From Pseudomonas fluorescens (GTDB lineage: Bacteria; Pseudomonadota; Gammaproteobacteria; Pseudomonadales; Pseudomonadaceae), in contig NZ_VCNJ01000008.1 of the NCBI RefSeq assembly GCF_005938625.1, forward strand, positions 248,001 through 312,000: a stretch of 64,000 bases of DNA. Reading direction: 5' to 3'. Position numbers and translations under genes: made by a program. The notes below the pieces were generated by a model. It did not search any database. It had not been told where the DNA came from and saw only the letters and a list, made by a program, of their open reading frames with translations. This document shows, one piece after another, positions 10,007-17,701 of the stretch. The stretch's first letter is position 1. Each line of letters opens with the position of its first letter.

Positions 10007-10131
10007 TGTGCTCGGCAAAAGCCGTCTTAAACAGAGTGTTTATTACGGACTACAGAAAAGTTTTAGCCTGTGTAATTTCCCACAAGACCGTCTTACATCC
10101 CGTCGCAAAATTCAGCCCGTTTTTGAACGTC

Positions 10132-10147
10132 CGGTTTATTCAAACCG
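10132..10147. promoter_or_regulatory. Candidate operator of the adjacent S24 regulator
   Basis: CGGTTT (10132-10137) and AAACCG (10142-10147) form a perfect palindrome 28 bp before the regulator ATG. That position suits autoregulation by a LexA/CI-type dimer. Bases 10007-10131 show no gene. Confidence 0.35.
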
Positions 10148-10175
10148 CTCTGGCACGGCCGTAGACTCCGTGTTT

Positions 10176-10922
10176 ATGAGAAAGAACACTAGCGGTCCAA
10201 GATTCAAGGCACTCCTGGAAGCTGCGAACATCTCGACGACGGGTTTCGCAAAGTTCTGGGGCACGGAAGCCCAAAATGTCCACAACTGGTACACCCGGGG
10301 CGTCCCGGCGTATCGCATGGAAGAAGTCTCACGCCTGCTGTCCGTCAACAGCGAATGGCTGAAAACCGGCCAAGGCACAAAAGAGCTGCCGAGCCTGACT
10401 CCACCTGCCAGCAACGGCGACAGCTTTGACGCCCACGATCCACAGGGCGCCTACCGATTCATCCATCCCAACGACATCGAACTGGCCTTCTTCAAAGAAA
10501 CACCGCAAACCAACGGCTCCGACAAAACCCACGTTATCCAGGACCCGGACCTCTCCATCCGCCTGCTGCGTGCACACGTTGATCAACTGGAGATCCGCCC
10601 CGCCGACGCTATCTGCGCACACATGATCGGCAACAGCATGGCCGAGCGCATCGAGGACGGCTCCGTTGTCGCCATCGATCGCGGCCTGACCCAAGTCGTC
10701 GACGGCGAGATCTACGCCATCGAACACGACGGTATGCTGCGCATCAAATACCTGCACCGCATGCCCGGCAACGGCCTGCGCCTGCGCAGCCACAACAGCG
10801 CCGAATACCCGGACGAAGTGTTCCGCCCAGCGCAGATCGAGGAGCAACGGATTCATATATTGGGCTGGGTGTTCTGGTGGTCGACGGTGAGCAAGCGGCG
10901 GCCGGTGGTGCCGTTTCTCTGA
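10176..10922 (+). CDS. LexA/CI-like transcriptional regulator (HTH plus S24 peptidase fold)
   Basis: 248-aa regulator. The frame extends upstream through the ppa terminator, so ATG 10176 is chosen. An N-terminal helix-turn-helix (about residues 8-60, with FAKFWGTEAQNVHNWYTRGVP as recognition region) is joined by a linker to a C-terminal S24 domain. The serine of the Ser-Lys dyad is Ser154 in IGNSM and the lysine is Lys191 in LRIKYLH. No clear Ala-Gly cleavage site is seen in the linker, so self-cleavage is uncertain. Such proteins respond to DNA damage or act as prophage repressors. It lies outside the island's left repeat, so it probably belongs to the older chromosome or to a former phage. 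Confidence 0.85.
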   Translation: MRKNTSGPRFKALLEAANISTTGFAKFWGTEAQNVHNWYTRGVPAYRMEEVSRLLSVNSEWLKTGQGTKELPSLTPPASNGDSFDAHDPQGAYRFIHPNDIELAFFKETPQTNGSDKTHVIQDPDLSIRLLRAHVDQLEIRPADAICAHMIGNSMAERIEDGSVVAIDRGLTQVVDGEIYAIEHDGMLRIKYLHRMPGNGLRLRSHNSAEYPDEVFRPAQIEEQRIHILGWVFWWSTVSKRRPVVPFL

Positions 10923-10952
10923 CTTGATGCAGTTTTTCGAGTTCGCACTGAA

Positions 10953-10982
10953 CCTGTGGGAGCGAGCCTGCTCGCGAAGAGG
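10953..10982. repeat. Single REP element, family A
   Basis: One copy of the CCTGTGGGAGCGAGC...GCTCGCGAA element just after the S24 regulator gene. No inverted partner is nearby, unlike the other copies in the window. Confidence 0.75.
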
Positions 10983-11130
10983 CCCGGACAATCGGTACAA
11001 ATCCCGGATTTCTGGCGCTGAAGTCGCTCTAACTCGCACTTCAGACTGGGAATCCCAAGCAAAACTCAGTATCCTGCGCCCCACATTTGCGCATCGACCC
11101 GCCCCGCGGCTCAGACAGCGCCCGACGCGG

Positions 11131-11255
11131 CAGACCAACGTCTGACCAAGTCCCACAGCCGGACGCAGATCCGGATGTACGTTTTGAAGGCTGGCAAGGC
11201 TTACCAAAAATAGGCCAAGCCAGTCCCCGAGAAGCCGGCCACAAGCCGGCTTTTT
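11131..11255 (+). ncRNA. Candidate structured small RNA ending in the att terminator
   Basis: No open frame fits here, but four helices lie in a row. They are CAGAC/GTCTG (11131-11144), CCGGA/TCCGG (11159-11174), and a longer stem CTGGC-AA-GGC with GCC-AA-GCCAG (11191-11223), which has a symmetrical internal loop. The fourth is an intrinsic terminator, AAGCCGGC/GCCGGCTT plus Ts (11232-11255). This architecture suits a small RNA of about 120-160 nt read rightwards; the 5' end is not defined and no promoter is convincing. I do not recognise the family. It is not a tRNA or tmRNA. Confidence 0.5.
11232..11255 (+). terminator. Intrinsic terminator inside attL
   Basis: AAGCCGGC (11232-11239) pairs with GCCGGCTT (11245-11252), with a CACAA loop and a following run of T. 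It is the 3' end of the candidate small RNA and also part of the island's attachment core. Confidence 0.8.
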
Positions 11256-11266
11256 AATGCCTGAAA
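11232..11266. repeat. Left attachment site (35-bp direct repeat)
   Basis: Identical over 35 bases to 27201-27235, with flanks differing immediately outside on both sides. The core contains the terminator hairpin of the candidate small RNA, so integration restores the terminator at this end. Confidence 0.9.
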
Positions 11267-11305
11267 GACACACAGAACAAGGGCTTGATATAAAGCACCA
11301 TCTTT

Positions 11306-11326
11306 GACCCACACTTTGACCCACAC
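11306..11326 (+). promoter_or_regulatory. Left arm-type integrase sites (tandem GACCCACAC)
   Basis: Two GACCCACAC units at 11306-11314 and 11318-11326, 12 bp start to start, lie 40 bp inside attL. The same tandem, same spacing and same strand, occurs at 27067-27087 near the other end. The rest of 11267-11606 holds no supported gene. Confidence 0.6.
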
Positions 11327-11606
11327 CCAAGCAATGGGTTGTTCACTTGCTCCAAGGACTCAGCGTCTACGACACAAGAAATCTGTGTCGACCCATGCTC
11401 TCGTGCGGAATTACTTCAGCTTAATTCCAACGCATTCCTACGATCACCTGCTTGCATGCGGCTTTAGACGGTTCGGACCATCCTCCGTCGTGCTTGTCTC
11501 ACCACAGCAAGTCGTATCCAACTGTTGATGTAGAGGTAATCCGCCGCGCTTTCTCGATTGCACTGGCATGGCGATATCGGTAACCCTATCCGCTTGTCAG
11601 GACAAC

Positions 11607-12014
11607 ATGGAAAATCAAATGAATGAATCTCAACGCCAGGCCCGGTTAATGAGAGCTCAAACGCTGATTATCGAGGCAATCGACGCCACGGAAGCACGCA
11701 CGCGCACCGCGTATTTGCACGGTTACCTTGATGGACTATTAGTAGAGGGGCATATATCGGTATCTAATGCGCAAAGCCTAAAGACAGTAGCCACTGAGTA
11801 CCGTGACATGCGGCTCACTGCCCTGGGTGCCGCGCCTGTGCCAAACCCACCTCAGGGTGAGGATTACGGCCGCCCCTACACTGCTGACCAAGAGGCCAGC
11901 ATGACCTGGTGGAATATTCTTACGGTTGTCGAGCGACAGCATTGGATGGCGGAAGCGCGTAACACTGGACTGGTAGCAGACGCCTGGGCCGCCTACAAAC
12001 GCGCTCACGATTAA
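11607..12014 (+). CDS. Hypothetical island protein
   Basis: 135 aa, not recognised. ATG 11607 follows AGGA; the frame reaches back to 11568, and ATG 11619 is also possible. The N-terminal half is predicted helical (ARLMRAQTLIIEAIDATEARTRTAYLHGYLDGLL). The C-terminal half has a tryptophan-containing segment (ASMTWWNILTVVERQHWMAEA) and ends AAYKRAHD. The composition is protein-like, with no signal peptide. It is the first gene inside the left end of the island, and nothing around it gives a function. Confidence 0.6.
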   Translation: MENQMNESQRQARLMRAQTLIIEAIDATEARTRTAYLHGYLDGLLVEGHISVSNAQSLKTVATEYRDMRLTALGAAPVPNPPQGEDYGRPYTADQEASMTWWNILTVVERQHWMAEARNTGLVADAWAAYKRAHD

Positions 12015-12348
12015 CCAACCGCAAATGCCACTGCATCTTCAGCCCGCCATTGTCGCTGGCTTTGACAGTGACAGGATGCGAGTTTCACGCGCCTGCAAGC
12101 TACCTATCTCTCTAAGGGCAATCCATGACCGACATGAGCGTTCACACAGGGTAGCTACGCAGCTTATCAGCGCAAATCCCGAAGAGATCGTTGACGGTGA
12201 ATCGGGATTGCCCGCTCTGCACTACATCACACTCGTTTCGTGATCGGGGAGATTCCGCTACATACCTCTGAAGCTTGACTGCACCTCTTTGCAGTACCAG
12301 ACCGTGGTTGTAGCGTCCGCGAAACTGAAAAAACGGTAAGGAACATTG
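12015..12348. other. Gene-poor spacer before the Abi_C-like gene
   Basis: 334 bases with no supported gene. An open frame of 72 codons (12025-12243) has no ribosome site and an unconvincing composition. The segment is AT-rich compared with the chromosome and probably holds the promoter of the downstream defence genes, but I see no clear -35/-10 pair. Confidence 0.4.
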
Positions 12349-13176
12349 ATGTTTGGATCAAGAACGCGCTACTCCGCTGCTCAGTTTTTAGGACTTCAGG
12401 AGGTATCGGTTATCCGTGCACTGCTAGGCAAAAACGGTGTCGATACTTCGTGGATGCATCCCGCAACCATGATGGAAAACCTAATCCACGTCACCACCAG
12501 CAGCGACGATAGAACGCTGATGTCGATGCTGGATGAAATCACTCGAACCCAAAAGGATCTTCGTTCACGTGTAAGTCCCAAGGAGCGCTTTGATGAACGG
12601 TTCAATGATCTGCAAAAATGCCTGCTCCTCGATGGTTTCGTGATTGAGAACAAGCAGCTTCGAACCCTCGACCCTTCAATCAGGGACGCCCCTCCTATTG
12701 ATGACGAGCTCATCGCAGCACTGCATCACTCAGGCCTTACACAGGGTCCTGCGGTTATCCAAAAGATCAACGACTCTACTGATGCGTTTAAGCGGCCGAA
12801 TCCCGATTTCAATGCATCTCTCACAAATGCTCGAGTGGCTTTGGAGACGCTCGCGGGCAATATCGCACAGTTGAGAATTCATGGCATGCAACCACAGCCA
12901 AATCTGGACACAACGTCTTGGGGAAGTATTTTGTCTTGTCTGCGTGCGATTGATTTCATCACTGTTGAGGAAGAAAAGGGTTTGGCAGGGGTGTTTAGGT
13001 TCCTCAGTCCTGGCGCCCATCGACCTATAGGTTTACCTCAAGATCAAATGACACGCCTGGGTCGGACTTTAGCTCTGAACATGTGCTGGTTCTTGGTCAA
13101 GCTCCATCAGCCTAGCGCTGACACAACATCGCGAAATCCAGTGGTGCAGGGGTTTGGAGGAAACGCCGGTTTCTAG
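12349..13176 (+). CDS. Abi_C/HEPN-like protein, candidate abortive-infection effector
   Basis: 275 aa. ATG 12349 follows TAAGGA; the preceding TTG is not preferred. The N-terminal ~140 residues are not recognised. The C-terminal part resembles the Abi_C (abortive infection C-terminus) family. It has a helix with ARVALETLAGNIA (161-173), then FRFLSPGAHRPIG, in which Arg217 and His224 form an RX6H motif like the one seen in HEPN ribonucleases. A closing helix (RLGRTLALNMCWFLVKLH) follows. If active it would be an RNase or nucleotidyl-transfer target acting on cell or phage RNA; this is inference. A putative metallopeptidase gene and a type I R-M system follow on the same strand, as in a defence island. 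Confidence 0.6.
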   Translation: MFGSRTRYSAAQFLGLQEVSVIRALLGKNGVDTSWMHPATMMENLIHVTTSSDDRTLMSMLDEITRTQKDLRSRVSPKERFDERFNDLQKCLLLDGFVIENKQLRTLDPSIRDAPPIDDELIAALHHSGLTQGPAVIQKINDSTDAFKRPNPDFNASLTNARVALETLAGNIAQLRIHGMQPQPNLDTTSWGSILSCLRAIDFITVEEEKGLAGVFRFLSPGAHRPIGLPQDQMTRLGRTLALNMCWFLVKLHQPSADTTSRNPVVQGFGGNAGF

Positions 13177-13288
13177 AAGTAAAATATCGCGGTTTTACAC
13201 CTACACCGAAGATCTCGGTGAAGGCCTGACAAAGTACTAGAACAACGCCCTGCTCTGTCAGTGATCGGTTCAAGGAGAAACAACCCTG

Positions 13289-14062
13289 GTGATTTACTTT
13301 AAAGAACGCGTCGACACGATAGCAGGCGATGCTATCTGGATGGGTTTACCTAAGGACCTTCAAGACGTTCCGAAACTTGTCACTGAGAAGACAGGGATCG
13401 AGGTTGATATTTTGCCCCTTGAAGCCTGCTCAGTACCTTTGTTCAGGATAGAGAAGGCAGCGGCGGCGCTGGATATCGACGGTGATGCTCAGCGAATAAC
13501 GGTTTGGTGCGATCCTGAGAAAATTACTGCTTTCACCCTGGGCCATGAACTGATTCACCTGCGCAGATATGTTCTAGAGGGCACCCCTGTGATGGCGCCG
13601 TTTCGGTGCGGCCCTAGGGAGACCAGCCTGATTCTTATGGTGGAAAACGAACTAGAGCACCTGCTGATAATTCCAGAAGAAATTAAGCGATTTACAGACT
13701 CGGAAGACTGGTGGTCTAAGCATTACAGCGAGCTTGTAGACACAATTGTTGCGAGGCCAAAACCAAGCATTTTGGAACTGATTTTTACCTGGACGCAACT
13801 CCGAAGCTCTTTGCCAAGCCAAATGGAAATCGCTAGGAAGCTTGGTGCCCACCTCCAGTCGCTGGGCCCTGAATTCGTTAGAACCGTTGACCATATTCGG
13901 TGTAACGCGATGGAGTCTCTCCCCGACAAAGTGAGGCTTTTAACGCTCTTCAGCGGCGAACTGAAAGAAATCTCACAATGCGTTGCCATTGGCCGCTGGG
14001 AGATGTCAGGAGGCCGTCTGGAGTTTTCGTACAAGATGGCAGCCGGCTTACGCCTGAGCTGA
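13289..14062 (+). CDS. HExxH metallopeptidase-like protein, partner of the Abi_C-like gene
   Basis: 257 aa, GTG start at 13289 after AAGGAG with rather long spacing. A zinc motif HELIH occupies residues 86-90 in TLGHELIHLRRYV. An acidic VENELEHLLIIPEE segment follows, whose Glu119 or Glu121 lies about 30 residues downstream, the spacing of a gluzincin third ligand. The C-terminal half is alpha-helical and not recognised. It differs from canonical ImmA/IrrE, but a similar role (cleaving a repressor or activating a toxin) is conceivable. It lies 112 bp after the Abi_C-like gene on the same strand. The pairing is an inference from position. Confidence 0.6.
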   Translation: MIYFKERVDTIAGDAIWMGLPKDLQDVPKLVTEKTGIEVDILPLEACSVPLFRIEKAAAALDIDGDAQRITVWCDPEKITAFTLGHELIHLRRYVLEGTPVMAPFRCGPRETSLILMVENELEHLLIIPEEIKRFTDSEDWWSKHYSELVDTIVARPKPSILELIFTWTQLRSSLPSQMEIARKLGAHLQSLGPEFVRTVDHIRCNAMESLPDKVRLLTLFSGELKEISQCVAIGRWEMSGGRLEFSYKMAAGLRLS

Positions 14063-14084
14063 CCAGAAGGTAATTCTCCCCGAG

Positions 14085-14309
14085 ATGCCTCATATACCGG
14101 ATAATCAGTGTTTGCTTCGCTCCGCCATGGTGGAAGCCTTGCTTGAGTTCATGCCAAAGGATCGGAAAGAATTTCAACAACTAATACCTGGCTATCTCCG
14201 TACGAGAACCAATCCGGCGGAAGGCAAATACATAGATGACGTGCTCACTTTGATTAGTGAGCACGAAAAATTTGAAGTCCCTGCAATGCGGGGGCCGTTG
14301 GAGCAGTAA
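14085..14309 (+). CDS. Small hypothetical protein abutting hsdM
   Basis: 74 aa, not recognised. It starts with ATG 14085, 22 bp after the HExxH gene. Its TAA (14307-14309) is directly followed by the hsdM ATG at 14310, so the two are probably translationally coupled. The sequence is compact and helical (MVEALLEFMPKDRKEF, then KYIDDVLTLISEHEKF). It could be the third gene of the defence cassette or an accessory of the R-M operon. Confidence 0.55.
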   Translation: MPHIPDNQCLLRSAMVEALLEFMPKDRKEFQQLIPGYLRTRTNPAEGKYIDDVLTLISEHEKFEVPAMRGPLEQ

Positions 14310-16229
14310 ATGACGGATATCACCACCCTCCGCGAGGCACTGCTCGCGGCGGTGCCTACCGATGGCAATACCATTGGCAACCAATCACTACTAGAACGTC
14401 TGCACGGACAGTTTCCGCAGATGACCGAAGAGGAGTTTTGGAGTGTTCGCGATGGATTGATCGATAAAGGCGTGCTGGCCAAGGGGCGTGGCCGTGGCGG
14501 TGCGGTGAAGCGCGTGCAACAGCCGGGTGGCAGCGCGGTGAGTCTGGCCGAGCAGGCATTGAGCAAGGCGCGGGAGCGTTTCGATCTGGCCCAGCTCGAA
14601 GATGTCTCGGTAGCGCATGTTATTGAGACGATCAAGAAGCCCAAGGTTCAGGCCAGCATGAGCCTGCAAGACCTGGAGAAAACGCTCTGGGCTACAGCCG
14701 ATAAAATGCGCGCTAACATGGATGCCGCCGAGTACAAGCATATTGTCCTCGGGTTGATCTTTCTCAAGTACATCTCCGACAGTTTTGCTGGTCGCCGCAG
14801 TGAACTGGAAAGGAAATTTACCAACGAAAGCGACGACTACTACCTGGGAGCGGGCGCCTCCGAACTTCTTGATGAAGAACTTGAAGACCGGGACTACTAC
14901 CGCGAAGTCAACGCCTTTTGGGTGCCTGAAGTTGCTCGCTGGGAGTCGATCCGCGCTGCCGCCAAGCAGGTTGATATCGGCAAGCGCATTGATGATGCCC
15001 TGACCGCGATTGAGGCGGAAAACCCCAAACTAAAGAACATCCTCGATAAGCGCTATGCCCGTGCCCAGCTTCCGGACGGTAAGCTCGGCGAGCTGGTCGA
15101 TCTAATCTCTACCATTGGCTTTGGTAGTGATGCTAACAATGCGCGCGATCTACTCGGCCAAGTCTACGAATACTTCCTTGGCCAATTCGCCAGCGCTGAG
15201 GGCAAGAAAGGCGGGCAGTTCTATACCCCAGCCAGCATCGTCAAAACGCTGGTCGCTGTGCTTAACCCGCATCACGGCAAGGTCTACGACCCATGCTGCG
15301 GCTCCGGCGGTATGTTCGTTCAGTCTGAAAGATTCATCGAAGCCCATGGCGGCAGATTGGGCGACGTTTCTATTTATGGCCAGGAGTCCAACCCCACTAC
15401 CTGGCGGTTGGCTGCGATGAACCTAGCGATTCGCGGTATTGACTTCAATTTAGGTAAAGAGCCGACTGATACTTTTATCCGCAACCAGCACTCGGACCTA
15501 CGCGCAGACTTTGTACTTGCCAACCCGCCGTTCAATATCAGCGATTGGTGGCATGGCAGCCTAGAGGGCGATCCGCGCTGGGTCTACGGTACTCCGCCGC
15601 AAGGCAACGCTAACTATGCCTGGCTGCAACATATGCTCTATCACCTCAAACCCAACGGCCGTGCGGGTATCGTACTCGCGAATGGATCGATGAGTTCCAA
15701 CCAAAACAGTGAAGGCGATATACGTCGCAGCATGGTAGAGGCTGACGTGGTAGAGGTGATGGTTGCGTTACCTGGGCAGCTGTTCTTCAACACGCCGATC
15801 CCGGCCTGCCTGTGGTTTCTGACAAAACAAAAATTTACCCGTCCCGGTGAAGTGCTGTTTATCGATGCACGCAAGCTCGGCAGCAACGTCAGCCGCGTGC
15901 AGATCGAGCTGCTCAACAGCGACATCGAACGTATCGCACAGACCGTTGCCAATTGGCGCGGTGAGCCGCTGGATGTTGGGGGCGAGATCTCTGAGTACCT
16001 CGACATCCCAGGCTTCAGTCGCAGCGTAACTCTTGCTGAAATCGCCGAGCACGGACATGTTCTTACCCCTGGCCGCTATGTCGGCGCCGAAGCGGTGAAG
16101 GATGACAACGAAGCATTTGCTGAAAAGATGCAGAACCTCAGCGCACAGCTGGGCGAGCAAATGGCCAAAGGGGCGGAACTTGATCAGTTGATACGCCAGA
16201 AGCTTGGGGAGCTAGGCTATGAGTTCTGA
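14310..16229 (+). CDS. hsdM: Type I restriction-modification methyltransferase subunit HsdM
   Basis: 639-aa adenine-N6 methyltransferase subunit of a type I R-M complex (HsdR2M2S). Residues from about 120 form the HsdM N-terminal helical domain. The SAM-binding motif I is DPCCGSGG (327-334) and the catalytic NPPF motif is at 405-408. It is about 100 residues longer than classic HsdM because of an N-terminal winged-helix-like extension (residues 1-70, including LLERLHGQFPQMTEEEFWSV and a basic GRGRGGAVKR wing). The start directly abuts the upstream ORF, and the 3' end overlaps hsdS by 11 bases. Confidence 0.95.
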   Translation: MTDITTLREALLAAVPTDGNTIGNQSLLERLHGQFPQMTEEEFWSVRDGLIDKGVLAKGRGRGGAVKRVQQPGGSAVSLAEQALSKARERFDLAQLEDVSVAHVIETIKKPKVQASMSLQDLEKTLWATADKMRANMDAAEYKHIVLGLIFLKYISDSFAGRRSELERKFTNESDDYYLGAGASELLDEELEDRDYYREVNAFWVPEVARWESIRAAAKQVDIGKRIDDALTAIEAENPKLKNILDKRYARAQLPDGKLGELVDLISTIGFGSDANNARDLLGQVYEYFLGQFASAEGKKGGQFYTPASIVKTLVAVLNPHHGKVYDPCCGSGGMFVQSERFIEAHGGRLGDVSIYGQESNPTTWRLAAMNLAIRGIDFNLGKEPTDTFIRNQHSDLRADFVLANPPFNISDWWHGSLEGDPRWVYGTPPQGNANYAWLQHMLYHLKPNGRAGIVLANGSMSSNQNSEGDIRRSMVEADVVEVMVALPGQLFFNTPIPACLWFLTKQKFTRPGEVLFIDARKLGSNVSRVQIELLNSDIERIAQTVANWRGEPLDVGGEISEYLDIPGFSRSVTLAEIAEHGHVLTPGRYVGAEAVKDDNEAFAEKMQNLSAQLGEQMAKGAELDQLIRQKLGELGYEF

Positions 16230-17589
16230 AAATCCTACGTATCAGGTTCTTCGGAGCAAAGTACCGGCAAGCTGGGATGTATGTTCTTTGTCCAGCGTAA
16301 CTGATTTTCAGGAGGGGCCTGGCATTCTCGCCAAGGACTTTCACCAAAGCGGGGTTCCTCTGTTACGGTTGCGTAACATTGAAACTCCAACGGTTAGACT
16401 CGAAGGCTGTAATTTTCTTGATCCTGAGAAAGTTGCAAAGAAGTGGGCTCACTTCGCTTTACGCAAAAACGATCTCCTCATTAGTACAAGCGCATCACTT
16501 GGGCGGGTGAGTGCCGTTGATGAAAATTCGGTAGGCGCGATTGCCTATACAGGGATCATCAGGTTTCGCTCATCTGATCCGAAGAAATTGGATCTTGGTT
16601 ACTTACGTGCCTTCTTATCATCGGCTGCTTTTGTCGAGCAAGCAGAGCAAATGGCAACGGGAAGTGTCATTCGACATTTTGGCCCGAGCCACCTCAAGCA
16701 AATGTCCATTGCTCTCCCTAATCTCACAGAGCAGCGGCGAATTGCTGAAATATCGGATGCGCTCGACGATCGCATTGCCCTGCTGCGCAAAACCAACGCC
16801 ACTCTGGAAGCCATCGCCCAGGCGCTGTTCAAATCTTGGTTTGTCAATTTCGACCCCGTACACGCTAAGTCCGCAGGGTTTAAGCCAGAATGCATGGACG
16901 CAGCAACCGCAGCGCTGTTTCCCGACAGCTTTGAAGAATCCGAGCTAGGATTGGTGCCAAGGGGGTGGCAGATCTGCTCAATACTAGATATCGCAGATCT
17001 ATTAAGCGGAGGCACTCCAAAGACTGATCGCGCCGAATTTTGGGGGGGGGAAATTTCGTGGGCTAGCGCGAAGGATGTCTCTCAAACGCCTAACTCAATT
17101 CTGACGAGTACTGATCGCACTATCACAGCCCTTGGGCTTCAAAAAAGCTCTACAAGAATGATTCCGGCATTGAGCACTGTGGTTGTAGCGCGAGGTGCTA
17201 CTACGGGGCGCATGGTTATGTTCGGTAAGGCAATGGCTATGAATCAAACTTGTTATGCATTGGAATCCAAAGCCGGAACACCAGTTGCCCTCTATCTACT
17301 ATTGAAGAAAGAAATTGATGCGCTTACGCAGAAAGCGCATGGGTCTGTATTCGACACAATTACGACGAGTACCTTTTCCGCTTCAAAAACGTTGCAGATT
17401 CCTGATGCCTTATTGTCTTGCTTCGAGAGCGTTGCTGGCCCTTTATTCCATCGCATCCTCATGGGCACCCAACAAACCAAGACCCTTACCCAACTTCGCG
17501 ACACCCTACTGCCTCGCCTGATTTCTGGCCAATTGCGCCTAGTAGAGGCGGAAGCTGACGTCGAAAACGCATTATCAAAGTGTGGCTGA
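16219..17589 (+). CDS. hsdS: Type I restriction-modification specificity subunit HsdS
   Basis: 456 aa, with two target-recognition domains that set the bipartite DNA sequence. TRD1 is about residues 15-165. The first conserved helix/coiled-coil region (EQRRIAEISDALDDRIALLRKTNATLEAIAQALFKSW) follows at about 170-210. TRD2 is about 245-400 and a shorter C-terminal helix follows (TQLRDTLLPRLISGQLR). ATG 16219 lies inside the hsdM end. TRD2 opens with FWGGEISWASAKD, whose WGG is coded by a run of nine G. A one-base slip there would end the protein near residue 280. Confidence 0.93.
   Translation: MSSENPTYQVLRSKVPASWDVCSLSSVTDFQEGPGILAKDFHQSGVPLLRLRNIETPTVRLEGCNFLDPEKVAKKWAHFALRKNDLLISTSASLGRVSAVDENSVGAIAYTGIIRFRSSDPKKLDLGYLRAFLSSAAFVEQAEQMATGSVIRHFGPSHLKQMSIALPNLTEQRRIAEISDALDDRIALLRKTNATLEAIAQALFKSWFVNFDPVHAKSAGFKPECMDAATAALFPDSFEESELGLVPRGWQICSILDIADLLSGGTPKTDRAEFWGGEISWASAKDVSQTPNSILTSTDRTITALGLQKSSTRMIPALSTVVVARGATTGRMVMFGKAMAMNQTCYALESKAGTPVALYLLLKKEIDALTQKAHGSVFDTITTSTFSASKTLQIPDALLSCFESVAGPLFHRILMGTQQTKTLTQLRDTLLPRLISGQLRLVEAEADVENALSKCG
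17042..17050 (+). repeat. Poly-G(9) tract inside hsdS
   Basis: Nine consecutive G at codons 275-278 of hsdS, in otherwise AT-rich island DNA. With one more G the frame meets TAG within about six codons; with one fewer it meets TGA after about 20 codons. Such tracts are classic phase-variation sites in R-M genes of other genera; whether it varies here is untested. Confidence 0.85.
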
Positions 17590-17599
17590 ATATTAACTA

Positions 17600-17701
17600 T
17601 TGAGTGATTTCCCCAGAACACTGGGCGGCAAACTACCGAGCATCGCCGAGATCGAGACAGAGCTGGCCGGCGAAATAGACACAGGAAGTGAACTGGAATG
17701 A
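17600..17701 (+). other. Possible short ORF coupled to hsdR
   Basis: A TTG-initiated frame of 33 codons fills the hsdS-hsdR gap and ends in TGA overlapping the hsdR ATG. The encoded stretch (LGGKLPSIAEIETELAGEID) looks protein-like, but there is no ribosome site and no ATG. It may be the relic of a gene lost between hsdS and hsdR. Confidence 0.3.

Noticed and set aside
11131..11266. tRNA or tmRNA gene as integration target
   Set aside because: No cloverleaf, anticodon loop or CCA region can be built, and no ssrA-like tag frame is present.
11304..11528. 74-codon frame at the left end of the island
   Set aside because: No start with ribosome site, improbable composition, and it overlaps the integrase arm repeats.
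12025..12243. 72-codon frame before the Abi_C-like gene
   Set aside because: No ribosome site and no protein-like pattern.
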